Below, piece by piece: positions 1-6,527 of a stretch of 6,527 bases of DNA. The notes beneath the pieces were generated by a model. The model had not been told where the DNA came from, did no database searches, and saw nothing but the letters and a program-made list of their open reading frames with translations. The stretch's first letter is position 1. Every line of letters starts with the position of its first letter. The stretch lies in contig CAMCJW010000171.1 of NCBI GenBank assembly GCA_945875195.1, positions 1-6,527 on the forward strand, written 5' to 3'. The position numbers were made by a program, and so were the translations under genes. Source of the DNA: Chitinophaga pinensis (GTDB lineage Bacteria > Bacteroidota > Bacteroidia > UKL13-3).

Positions 1-75
1 GTATTTGATTTTGATGAAGTGAATGCTAACAAAAAAAGTGCCTACCCCAAAAATGGAATAGACACTTTCATATAA
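1..75 (+). CDS. possible C-terminal end of a convergent gene (weak)
   Basis: Plus-strand frame 1 is open from the window edge for 24 codons and ends with TAA at 73-75; the other two plus frames close within the first 21 bases. The peptide would read VFDFDEVNANKKSAYPK and end in GIDTFI. It matches no family I recognise. An open run this short is not rare by chance in A/T-rich DNA, so the only real support is position: it would be a gene converging on the minus-strand pair, with its last codons overlapping the terminator hairpin. The alternative is plain intergenic DNA. Sequence to the left of the window would decide. Confidence 0.25.
   Translation, partial: VFDFDEVNANKKSAYPKNGIDTFI
31..68 (-). 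terminator. strong intrinsic terminator for the minus-strand genes
   Basis: Read on the minus strand, AAAGTGTCTATTCC (68-55) and GGGGTAGGCACTTT (48-35) form an uninterrupted 14-pair stem with three G-U wobbles, closed by a 6-base loop (54-49). The 3' arm runs into seven consecutive T (37-31), the usual U-tract of a Rho-independent terminator. The hairpin begins 17 bases after the stop codon of the small gene. On the plus strand the three wobble positions become A-C mismatches and no T-run follows, so it should act on minus-strand transcripts only. Confidence 0.85.
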
Positions 76-85
76 TTTAATTCAA

Positions 86-658
86 TTACTTTCTTTTGTT
101 CGACTTCATTTTCTTAATACCGTAACCCAAACCGGCGGCAATTAAAAAAACCACACCACCATCAATTGGCACATCAGGATCGCCTGGATTATCTGGTGCA
201 GAAAGATCGCCTGGATTAATTTTTGGATTACCCTTTGAGGAAACATTTCCAATAACATTATTGGTTATTGAACGGCTATTATCTATGCCTTCAACTCCAG
301 CAGATATTGTATTCCGATCAACATTAACTCCCTCACCATTGATACTTTCTCTGTGAATCTCAATATCTAGTTCCTTATAATTTTGTGAGCTACCATTTTG
401 CGAGTTATCATTATTGTAATCGCTTTCAGTATTTACACTTCTGCGTGGTGAACTTTCGTATGTTGGTCGTTGATCACTATAATCATTATTATAGTCGCTC
501 TCAAATCTACTGCTATTACTGCCACTGTTAGAGAAGGACGATTCTCTTTTATCACCCTCATCACTCTGCGCCTTTATGCTAGTTGAACTCAATATCATGG
601 CAAATAAAACCATTACCATCATACTATATAACTTTATCCTATTCGTTGAATTTTTCAT
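86..658 (-). CDS. small exported protein with a PID-CTERM-like C-terminal sorting tail
   Basis: This 190-residue protein is of unknown function. Residues 1-30 form a Sec signal peptide: a basic start (K2, R7, K9), a Met-rich hydrophobic core (MMVMVLFAM) and a likely type I cleavage site after SIKA, before Q31. Starting at the later Met13 would remove the basic region, so the ATG at 658-656 is preferred. Residues 31-95 are low complexity, rich in Ser, Asn, Asp and Tyr, with two exact copies of ESDYNND (53-59 and 78-84). Residues 96-145 carry no recognised domain. Residues 147-164 are two 9-residue units around NPGD, followed directly by PIDGG (164-168), a short hydrophobic segment (about 169-181) and the basic end KKMKSNKRK. 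This motif-hydrophobic-basic layout resembles the tails I recall as PID-CTERM in Bacteroidota and, more loosely, PEP-CTERM exosortase substrates. The family name is from memory. No sorting peptidase is in the window. It starts 34 bases after the upstream stop and is followed by a strong terminator, so it is probably the last gene of its transcript. A plain C-terminally anchored envelope protein is the alternative. Confidence 0.88.
   Translation of the reverse strand: MKNSTNRIKLYSMMVMVLFAMILSSTSIKAQSDEGDKRESSFSNSGSNSSRFESDYNNDYSDQRPTYESSPRRSVNTESDYNNDNSQNGSSQNYKELDIEIHRESINGEGVNVDRNTISAGVEGIDNSRSITNNVIGNVSSKGNPKINPGDLSAPDNPGDPDVPIDGGVVFLIAAGLGYGIKKMKSNKRK
167..220 (-). repeat. two tandem 9-codon units (NPGD repeat) before the sorting motif
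   Basis: Residues 147-155 (INPGDLSAP) and 156-164 (DNPGDPDVP) of the small protein are adjacent 9-residue units. At DNA level a 14-base identical core, gatcgcctggatta on the plus strand, occurs at 178-191 and 205-218, exactly 27 bases apart. The near identity suggests a recent in-frame duplication. The Pro/Gly/Asp-rich segment is probably an extended spacer between the protein body and the C-terminal membrane tail (inference). Confidence 0.75.
407..502 (-). repeat. pair of ESDYNND heptapeptide repeats in the small protein
   Basis: The heptapeptide ESDYNND is encoded at 502-482 (residues 53-59) and again at 427-407 (residues 78-84), a period of 75 bases or 25 codons. The copies differ at three bases, all silent: GAG/GAA, GAC/GAT and TAT/TAC. 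The intervening residues are not clearly repeated. Identical peptides with only silent changes hint that the peptide itself is conserved, though two copies are a thin basis. Confidence 0.7.
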
Positions 659-692
659 TTTTTAATTATTAAATGTGGCTATATAATACTTT
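659..692 (-). other. 34-base A/T-rich intergenic gap and leader of the small gene
   Basis: Between the large gene's stop and the small gene's ATG there is no GC-rich hairpin and no Shine-Dalgarno sequence; the bases just before the ATG are only A and T (TTTAATAATTAAAAA). A/T-rich leaders without Shine-Dalgarno are usual in Bacteroidota. I could not find the TTG / TAnnTTTG promoter pair typical of the phylum here or just upstream, so co-transcription with the large gene is the simplest reading. Confidence 0.5.
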
Positions 693-926
693 TTAGTTCT
701 TAACTACTTTAATGGTTTTAATGGCTTCGTTTTCACTGTTCACTTGCAAAAAGTAAATGCCAGATTCAAAATTACCCAAGTCTAAAACAACTTCACTTTG
801 TGGGTGACTAATTGTTTTTACTGCTTGACCCAATGAATTAAATAAAACCAAACTGCTTACCACAGAACCTTGCTGTTTAATAGAAACCGTTAACAGGTTT
901 AATGTAGGATTAGGATATACATTCAC
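693..926 (-). other. T9SS C-terminal sorting domain (type A-like) of the large protein
   Basis: The last 77 residues match the Por/T9SS sorting domain pattern: VNVYPNPT at the start, a central LVLFNSLGQAV strand-turn with the typical hydrophobic-x-x-x-GQ-V core, then VVLDLGNFESGIYFLQV and the Lys-rich end IKTIKVVKN. In characterised T9SS cargo this domain directs passage through the outer-membrane translocon and is removed by the sortase PorU when the protein is attached to A-LPS or released. The remnant length and motif order are normal for the family. Confidence 0.93.
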
Positions 927-3900
927 CTCCGTTTTGGCTGCTGTTGCGCCGCTTAAACTAGTAGAATGTGGTCGGTTATTTTTTACAAATAAATCAAATC
1001 TCAAGTTACCAAATGAGGCCGAATCACTGTTCACTGAAAAGGCTTGTGTTAAGCTACTACCAACCAACAGCTGCACTTCATTGTGCAAATAATGATCTCG
1101 TAAAAACACTTGGTAATAGTTTGGCAATCCTGGTGCATTTAGGTTCAAACTGTAATTACCTGCACTTGCAGTACCAATGCCCAAAGGAATAACCTTTTCT
1201 TGCCCATCTTCAATAACTGCAATTCCATTAATTGCATATTTTTTGTTGAGGCCATCCATAGAATAAATGTTCACATTACTTGGGTTATTCATTTTCTCTG
1301 CATCAAATGAATGGTCAAATCCATCTGTTAATTCACGGTTCAATGACAGCACACTTTCATCCGTTTTACCTAAACTATTGGCCAAGGTTAACCTTATTTC
1401 AAATGGCTTATTTTTTAACAATAAGGTGCTAGGATACGAAGAAGTTTTAACACCCTCGGTAGCAACCAAGTCAGGGCTAGCAGCATTTGCCTTCACAAAA
1501 AATGCTTGGCCAGATGGTATAATATTGCTTCCACCATTTGTGCCTGTTGTACCATTATAAACCGCAAACTGATCATTGCTTGGTCTGTAAATCCAGATAC
1601 TTGCATCTAAATTGGTTTTGGTCCATGAGGCAGCATTCCAGTCTATGGCACTTGGATATGGATTACCTACTAAATTCCAACCCTCACCATTGCTACTACT
1701 ATATGTAACAGTATAGTTAAAGTTCCCTGTTACTATGGCTCCTGTTGCACTTAAAGTAACATCGTTTGGTGTTGGGTTTGTGCCATCTAATAAACCACAA
1801 CCTTGAGCACGGGCACCTCTTACAAAAACACTGTAGCCTTTACCACCAACTAAATTGGTTGATGCTGTATTGGCAACTCCCGTCCATGCATTGGCATAAA
1901 TGGTTGCACCACTCACATTTGGGGTACCTGCAACCACTGTGGCATTTACCTCATCAAAAACAAGCATACTAGGATTATTAAAAGTAGAAGCATCAAAGCC
2001 ATTGCTGTGCGCAGTTAAGCTAGGACAAGCAGTTCCGCCAGTTCCATTTCCTGTAATATGTATTTGTTGTTGCCAGCTATTCGCAATTGTTGGTCCTGTT
2101 GCAAAAGGTGCAGCTAGGTAGCGGTATTTTCTACCACTTGCCCCAGGTACAAATCTTTGAACAGTAACATTTCCTGTAATGTATGAACCACTACCAGCTG
2201 CAATAGAAGCATCGCCAGTGGCAGTAGATAATAAAGTTAAATTACCACCTGTGGCTAAAGTTCCAGCTGTTGGGGTTACCACACCACTTACTTGCAAGGC
2301 ATTTCCTATAGTTATGGTTTGGCCACTTCTATTAACTGTTAAATTTGTTAATTTATTGGTAGTGCCAGGTGTAGTTTGGTCGAAGTAAATAGTGCCAAAT
2401 GTACCTGTGCCATTCACGCTAATTGACCCATCTCCCTTAATAGTTCCTAATCCGGAGATAGCGCCACTTATAGTTAGGCTATTCCCATTAAGGCTAACAA
2501 TTTCTCCAGTAGCAATTGTTAATTTACCACAAGTTGCAGATGCCGATAAAACTGGATCAGAACCAGTAACAGGAATCACAACAGCTGCAGTTGAACTAGG
2601 CACATTTGCATCCGACCAATTATTCATATCATTCCAATCAGAACTTACTGCGCCTGTCCATGTATTTTCGGCTGTTACACAAATTTCAAAATTACCATTT
2701 GCTGCTCCCGATCCACTATGGTACACTCTAAAGTAATAAACGGTAGATGCCAAAAGGGTGTTACTTGAATAAGTTTCTGTTCCACCATTTCCACTTGCAT
2801 TTACACAAGAAATATCTACCAAAGCCCCTGGCGTGCCGCTATAAACTTGCAATACCGGATTATAGGTAGACACCCCAACTACAGTAATAGTGTGATTTAC
2901 ACCCGAAACAGTATTGGTAGTAAATGAATACCAAACATCATCATCAGCAATACCAGGAGTACCAGCTCCACATGCAGTAACACCTGCGGTAGCGGTAGCA
3001 GCCAATACATTTGGCAACACACTTTTGGTAGTAGAACAATTCTGAGAAACAGTTATAGAAGTTGCTCCAGAAGGATCATCATTTACTGGTGGGGCCATAA
3101 CCTCACTAATACAAACTGCAAATTCGCCATTTCCTAATGTTAAACTAGGATTACCGGTTGCCGCATCATAGATGCGCAAATAATACAACGTACTTGCCGT
3201 AAGGGTTTGAGAGGCGATTAACTCAGACAAACCAGCACCAGCTGCATTTACACATGCAACTGGTGTAAGAGTGGCATCTAATATTTGAATAACTGCATCG
3301 TAATTGGTAGATGGGTCAACCGCAATTCTATATAAAGAACCTGATGTGGTGGTAAACGAAAAGAAAATATCATCATCGGCATTACCCGGCGTACCTGCGC
3401 TACAAGTAGTTATGCCCGATGTGGCAGTAGCATATCCACTTGAGTAAACATTGCCACAATTACTGGTGCATGGACTTGAATTAACAGCTAAAGTTATGGC
3501 TCCTGCAACTTCATTATTTGCTGGTACTGCCCCCGCTGCAACACTAGATCCACCCGCAAAAGTAGCACTTGGAACAAACCTGTACCTAGAATTACAAACA
3601 ATACTAGATTTTAAAGTAGTTACCCCGGTAAAACCCCAAAAATTGGTACTCTCAAGTTGCAAAACTGCTCTACCATCAAAACTAGCAGTGGCTGGCGAGG
3701 CACCATTCATACCAACAGAGTAGGTGAAATACCCATTATTAGAAGCAATGGTATTGGTTGCTCCATTAAACATTTGAAAAGTGCCATAATTGTAATCAAT
3801 AGAATTGTCTGCCTCGTGCAAAACAACTTGGAAATTAATATTTGGATCAGCATAATTATACCTTTCCATTTCTGCCCATTCTATTATAATATCTGCCGTA

Positions 3901-6527
3901 CCCGATCCTAGGGTTCCAACTACTGAGTAACGCATGCTTACGTCTTTGTTCCCAATTAAATTTGCTTTTAAAACCAAATCCTCCCAAAAGGGCGCCAATA
4001 CATTGGTTTGAGTTGCCGAGGTTAAATCATTACCAAATGTAGTCTGCAAATTACCGGTAGAAAACGACATCCAGCCATTACTGGTAGCATAAAATCCTGT
4101 AACAGCGCCACCTCTGTATTTAAAGGTTGTACCAGTTAAAGAAACAACATTTGTATAGCCATCATCTGCATCTGTTATGGATGAATAGGTATTACCAGTG
4201 CTCATAATAGAATTATAGGTAATTCCTGTACTCCTTGTTACCGAATAATTACATAAACCAACTACCAAATTCACATTCCCAGAAGTGGAGTTATTTACCA
4301 ATGGCGTATTGGCACAAGTAGCCACACATCTGTAAAATAAATTACTGGCAACAGTAGGTATAAATCCATAAGATGACCCAGTGGCACCAGCTATTGGTGA
4401 ATAGGTTCCTCCTGCCGTAGTTGCCGATTCCCATTGATAGGTTATACCTGTACCTGCAAGTGTTGAACCAGTTAAGGTAATAGTGGTTAAAGAACCACCA
4501 CAAACATTAGCGCTTGCCACACTGGCATTTCCCGCTATTAATGATCCGCAGGTATATCCTGGTATTCCATCAAACTCATCTGCACCAATATCCGAAATCA
4601 ATCCACCGCCATTGATAGATCCTACAGGACCTGGCCTTGCATGCCCATCAATGTCTGTGGTAATTCCAGAAACATTGGTTGCTCCCGATTCCAATGCACT
4701 GCTAACTCCTCCAGTAATGTGCAAATCTGGAGTGCTTCCTGTTGGCGATACAAAACCTGGATCAACGGAAATAGAACCAACATCTTTTCCAGTAGCCGTT
4801 TGCCAAGCTGCCAAACTGCTAACATCACTTGCATTATTTAGCGCCAAGAAACTTGCGCCTGTCCATAAATCATTGTTATCTAAACTCAAATTTGTAATGT
4901 TGGAAGAAACCCTTATACAATAATGTTTTCCGGTACCTACACCATTTGCTCTTACATTACTTAAAATATTCGACTTAATATTTCTTGTTCCACCAGTAGC
5001 AAGGGTAGCTATACCAAAAGTATTGTTTGCTCCTGCTACTACTCCACTTCCTCCTATATAAATGCTATTAAAATAAATCCCATGATTTGAAGTAACGTTA
5101 CTTTGGTTAATGCCGTTAATTACCAGGTTAGCTGTTACACTATTTCCACTTACATCAATTCCCAAGCGAATCATATTATTATAAACTAGCGTATTACCTG
5201 CATCTGCTAAATCTATTCCATGTAAAGTTCCGCCTGCTGTTGACTCAAATAATGAATGTATAATATTATTAAATACGTTATTTGAACCAGTGGTAGCGCC
5301 ACTATAGTAAATTGCAGAAACATTGCTAGCGGCTGCCCCACTATTTTGTAAACCAAATAGGGTATTGTTTGAAACTGTGGTACCCCCTGTTGATGATGAC
5401 ATGGATATACCAATAATTGAAGCCGACCCTGCCGTTCCTGTGCTGGCACTGCTGGTGCTCAAATTAGAGATGGAATTTGAATGAATGGTATTTGCACCAG
5501 AACTGCTGCTCAAACCAACAACTGTTGCATTTGCCCCCGTACCTAAATTACTGATGTTAGATATAGTGTTATTCGACAAAACATTTGTACCAGTAGTGGT
5601 GGTGCTAATAATTCCAACGTAACTAGTTGTTGAGGCGTTAGAATTAAGTGATGTATTAATATCTTTTATTGTATTAAAGGTAATAATTACTCCTCCAGTT
5701 CCTGCCGAAGTATTGCTAATGCCGGCAAAGGACCCAGATGAGGTGCTACTCCCATTACTCATATTCCTGATTCTATTATAGGTAATGGTTGAAGCCAATG
5801 CATTACTAGATGTGATTCCTTGCATAACAGGAGAATTTGAAGTACTTGCTCCAAGTATTTGAATGCTATTAGTTACAGTTTCACTTCCTATTAAATTAGA
5901 TGCTACAGCGCGCATGCTGGCAGATGCACCTGCATCTACTATTGCCTGAAAGGTTGGCGACCCAGTTCCACTTGTTATAGAAATACCTGCTACCACATTT
6001 TTTTGCAATATGGTTCCTGTCCCAAAAAACCTAATTCCATGAGCGGTATAGGCATTGGCACCTGTTGAGGTATTTATTACTATCGATCCATTAGTAGTGG
6101 TATCTCCAATAATATTTCCCAATGCATCTGTGCTCCCGCCAACATTAACGTTACCCCCCACAACCCTAACACCACAAAATGCTAGTCCACTTGCCGCCGG
6201 CACTGTACTCAGGCCAATACCTCTTATAATATTACCCGTAATGGTTGATGCTGTTGAACTAGCGGTTGTTATTCTTATTCCTTCAAAATAAAGTGCTCCA
6301 GTAGAAGTAAAAGTTACCAAACTACCCGCCGCTAAAGGTGCATTGGTGCCTATATAGTTGTTTGAAATTGTATAACCAGCACCTGTTCCGGCAGGATCTA
6401 TCAGCATGCCAAATATTGTTCCAGCGACTGAACCAAGATTGATATTAGTAGCATAAATAGAGTTATTTGAAAGTGTCCACGCAGTACTGGCACTTTGAAT
6501 ATTAACCCCACTATAAGTTGTGGCAAT
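693..6527 (-). CDS. giant modular T9SS-secreted surface protein, 5' end outside the window
   Basis: The frame is open to the right edge, giving 1944 visible residues. The first internal ATG (6407-6405) is not the start: the 40 codons before it are open, continue the same repeat (WTLSNNSIYAT) and no signal peptide follows the ATG. Order, numbered from the edge: 16 beta-helix repeats (about 20-557) capped by DIGADEF (646-652); an Ig-like domain (660-757) with YQWE and FYRC; a nidogen-like beta domain (761-989) with TSNGWMSF and APFWEDL; two PPC-like modules (1001-1143, 1146-1287), each with AGTPGxADDD; a Bacteroidota beta-sandwich region with TWTG, NNWSD, GNVTVQRF (1452-1459) and GWNLVGNPYPS (1616-1626); and a T9SS sorting domain (1868-1944). 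The N-terminal signal peptide must lie upstream. Export across the outer membrane by T9SS is well supported by the sorting domain. The role is unknown: adhesin, matrix or polysaccharide binding are plausible. Beta-helices also occur in polysaccharide lyases, but I see no catalytic signature. Confidence 0.93.
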   Translation of the reverse strand: MATTYSGVNIQSASTAWTLSNNSIYATNINLGSVAGTIFGMLIDPAGTGAGYTISNNYIGTNAPLAAGSLVTFTSTGALYFEGIRITTASSTASTITGNIIRGIGLSTVPAASGLAFCGVRVVGGNVNVGGSTDALGNIIGDTTTNGSIVINTSTGANAYTAHGIRFFGTGTILQKNVVAGISITSGTGSPTFQAIVDAGASASMRAVASNLIGSETVTNSIQILGASTSNSPVMQGITSSNALASTITYNRIRNMSNGSSTSSGSFAGISNTSAGTGGVIITFNTIKDINTSLNSNASTTSYVGIISTTTTGTNVLSNNTISNISNLGTGANATVVGLSSSSGANTIHSNSISNLSTSSASTGTAGSASIIGISMSSSTGGTTVSNNTLFGLQNSGAAASNVSAIYYSGATTGSNNVFNNIIHSLFESTAGGTLHGIDLADAGNTLVYNNMIRLGIDVSGNSVTANLVINGINQSNVTSNHGIYFNSIYIGGSGVVAGANNTFGIATLATGGTRNIKSNILSNVRANGVGTGKHYCIRVSSNITNLSLDNNDLWTGASFLALNNASDVSSLAAWQTATGKDVGSISVDPGFVSPTGSTPDLHITGGVSSALESGATNVSGITTDIDGHARPGPVGSINGGGLISDIGADEFDGIPGYTCGSLIAGNASVASANVCGGSLTTITLTGSTLAGTGITYQWESATTAGGTYSPIAGATGSSYGFIPTVASNLFYRCVATCANTPLVNNSTSGNVNLVVGLCNYSVTRSTGITYNSIMSTGNTYSSITDADDGYTNVVSLTGTTFKYRGGAVTGFYATSNGWMSFSTGNLQTTFGNDLTSATQTNVLAPFWEDLVLKANLIGNKDVSMRYSVVGTLGSGTADIIIEWAEMERYNYADPNINFQVVLHEADNSIDYNYGTFQMFNGATNTIASNNGYFTYSVGMNGASPATASFDGRAVLQLESTNFWGFTGVTTLKSSIVCNSRYRFVPSATFAGGSSVAAGAVPANNEVAGAITLAVNSSPCTSNCGNVYSSGYATATSGITTCSAGTPGNADDDIFFSFTTTSGSLYRIAVDPSTNYDAVIQILDATLTPVACVNAAGAGLSELIASQTLTASTLYYLRIYDAATGNPSLTLGNGEFAVCISEVMAPPVNDDPSGATSITVSQNCSTTKSVLPNVLAATATAGVTACGAGTPGIADDDVWYSFTTNTVSGVNHTITVVGVSTYNPVLQVYSGTPGALVDISCVNASGNGGTETYSSNTLLASTVYYFRVYHSGSGAANGNFEICVTAENTWTGAVSSDWNDMNNWSDANVPSSTAAVVIPVTGSDPVLSASATCGKLTIATGEIVSLNGNSLTISGAISGLGTIKGDGSISVNGTGTFGTIYFDQTTPGTTNKLTNLTVNRSGQTITIGNALQVSGVVTPTAGTLATGGNLTLLSTATGDASIAAGSGSYITGNVTVQRFVPGASGRKYRYLAAPFATGPTIANSWQQQIHITGNGTGGTACPSLTAHSNGFDASTFNNPSMLVFDEVNATVVAGTPNVSGATIYANAWTGVANTASTNLVGGKGYSVFVRGARAQGCGLLDGTNPTPNDVTLSATGAIVTGNFNYTVTYSSSNGEGWNLVGNPYPSAIDWNAASWTKTNLDASIWIYRPSNDQFAVYNGTTGTNGGSNIIPSGQAFFVKANAASPDLVATEGVKTSSYPSTLLLKNKPFEIRLTLANSLGKTDESVLSLNRELTDGFDHSFDAEKMNNPSNVNIYSMDGLNKKYAINGIAVIEDGQEKVIPLGIGTASAGNYSLNLNAPGLPNYYQVFLRDHYLHNEVQLLVGSSLTQAFSVNSDSASFGNLRFDLFVKNNRPHSTSLSGATAAKTEVNVYPNPTLNLLTVSIKQQGSVVSSLVLFNSLGQAVKTISHPQSEVVLDLGNFESGIYFLQVNSENEAIKTIKVVKN
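1635..2660 (-). other. Bacteroidota beta-sandwich region between the PPC-like modules and the sorting domain
   Basis: Visible residues 1290-1631. It opens with the TWTG, SSDWNDMNNWSD and NVPSS pattern that begins many extracellular Bacteroidota beta-domains, continues with short Gly-rich strands (LTISGAISGLGTIKGDGSI), then GNVTVQRF followed by RKYRYLAAPF. It ends with GWNLVGNPYPSAIDWN, a motif I know from many T9SS cargo proteins just before the membrane-proximal domain. No function is established for these modules. They probably form a stalk or scaffold (inference). Confidence 0.6.
2667..3527 (-). repeat. tandem pair of PPC-like (pre-peptidase C-terminal) beta modules
   Basis: Residues 1001-1143 and 1146-1287 are two copies of a module of about 142 residues. 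Each starts with an N-rich segment (ANNEVAGA, VNDDPSGA), has CxAGTPGxADDDxxxSFTT, a mid Tyr motif (TNYDAVIQI, STYNPVLQV), a Cys after a strand (VACVNAAG, ISCVNASG), a LYYLRIY or VYYFRVY strand and an end GEFAVCI or GNFEICV. The DDD triplets are 144 residues apart. PPC-like modules are non-catalytic beta-domains common in secreted bacterial proteins, and the paired Cys could form disulphides. Confidence 0.72.
3561..4247 (-). other. nidogen-like beta domain of the large protein
   Basis: Residues 761-989 carry FKYRGGAVTGFYATSNGWMSF, then VLAPFWEDL (APFWEDL at 845-851), IIIEWAEM, INFQVVLHEADNSIDYNYG and a closing RYRFVP. The sequence of a strand into sNGwmsF, followed by APFWeDL and a strand describing an integrated shape (IDYNYG), is the layout of nidogen/NIDO-type and related extracellular domains. 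Assignment is by motif memory. A lectin-like or otherwise unnamed Bacteroidota domain is possible. Confidence 0.5.
4257..4550 (-). other. Ig-like domain of the large protein
   Basis: Residues 660-757 contain ANVCGGSLTTITLTGS, GITYQWESATTAGGTYSPI, AGATGSSYGF and LFYRCVATCANT. The Cys followed by a Trp-bearing strand (YQWE) and the YRC strand form the core of a bacterial Ig-like or PKD-like domain often seen after Bacteroidota beta-helix regions. It probably acts as a spacer or binding module. Confidence 0.65.
4857..6467 (-). repeat. sixteen degenerate beta-helix repeats (GI ... NxIxxI)
   Basis: By hand I find sixteen copies of an N-x-[ILV] core: the marker Asn fall at visible residues 22, 57, 99, 138, 177, 211, 251, 285, 320, 351, 388, 421, 451, 487, 520 and 552. 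Spacing is 30-42 residues, mean about 35. Most are preceded by a second motif, hydrophobic-x-G-I (FEGIRI, AHGIRF, FAGISN, YVGIIS, LHGIDL, TFGIAT), 14-20 residues earlier. This two-motif unit fits two rungs of a right-handed parallel beta-helix (PbH1/NosD-like) with an Asn ladder. Ser/Thr-rich loops of variable length join the units. The array continues beyond the right edge. Confidence 0.8.

Noticed and set aside
661..673. Palindrome tttaat-t-attaaa in the gap between the two genes, considered as terminator or operator
   Set aside because: It contains only A and T, has a one-base loop and cannot form a stable RNA stem. Such palindromes are common by chance in A/T-rich leaders.
4483..4923. 146-codon plus-strand open frame, with others at 2392-2736, 1267-1560, 3451-3723 and 6055-6291
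   Set aside because: All lie opposite the well-supported minus-strand gene. Their translations are Pro/Val/Leu-rich with no domain or signal, as expected for antisense shadows of a Ser/Thr/Gly/Ala-rich protein.
5213..5449. Minus-strand open frame of 78 codons, and a similar one at 4622-4834
   Set aside because: They are out-of-frame readings inside the beta-helix region of the large gene, with no recognisable protein features.
6405..6407. ATG as start of the large gene, giving a 1904-residue protein
   Set aside because: The frame stays open for 40 more codons to the window edge, those codons encode another copy of the beta-helix motif (LSNNSI), and no signal peptide follows this ATG although the protein carries a T9SS sorting domain.
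4857..6467. DNA-level tandem or CRISPR-like repeat array
   Set aside because: The periodicity exists in the protein motif but not as conserved DNA units: copies differ at most bases and spacing varies between 30 and 42 codons.
693..6527. Polysaccharide lyase or other enzyme assignment based on the beta-helix
   Set aside because: The fold alone does not show catalysis. No recognisable catalytic residue pattern was found, and the same repeats occur in structural surface proteins.

Overview
The window looks like AT-rich chromosomal DNA from a member of the Bacteroidota (Flavobacteriia, Sphingobacteriia or Chitinophagia type). Three things point there: a type IX secretion system (T9SS) C-terminal sorting domain, a giant modular Ser/Thr/Gly/Asn-rich surface protein of the kind common in that phylum, and A/T-only leaders without a Shine-Dalgarno sequence. 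The exact lineage cannot be read from this sequence.

Both supported genes are on the minus strand. From right to left, positions 6527 to 693 hold one very long gene whose 5' end lies outside the window. It encodes the C-terminal 1944 residues of a secreted protein: a repeat region predicted to be a right-handed beta-helix, an Ig-like domain, a nidogen-like beta domain, two pre-peptidase-C-terminal-like (PPC-like) modules, a long Bacteroidota-type beta-sandwich region and a T9SS sorting domain. After a 34-base A/T-rich gap comes a small gene (658 to 86). It encodes a 190-residue exported protein with a signal peptide, a low-complexity middle and a C-terminal tail (PIDGG, hydrophobic stretch, Lys/Arg cluster) resembling the PID-CTERM type of sorting signal. 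A strong minus-strand terminator hairpin follows at 68-31. A short open stretch at 1-75 on the plus strand could be the end of a convergent gene, but support is weak.

The close spacing, shared orientation, lack of a visible terminator between the genes and strong terminator after the second suggest one transcript ending at the hairpin. Both products appear to be exported through Sec and then sorted by different C-terminal signals: outer-membrane passage by T9SS for the large one, and membrane retention or exosortase-like processing for the small one. No enzyme active site, RNA gene, CRISPR array, mobile element or origin was recognised. The window is best described as a cell-surface locus. 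A working partnership between the two proteins is inference only.
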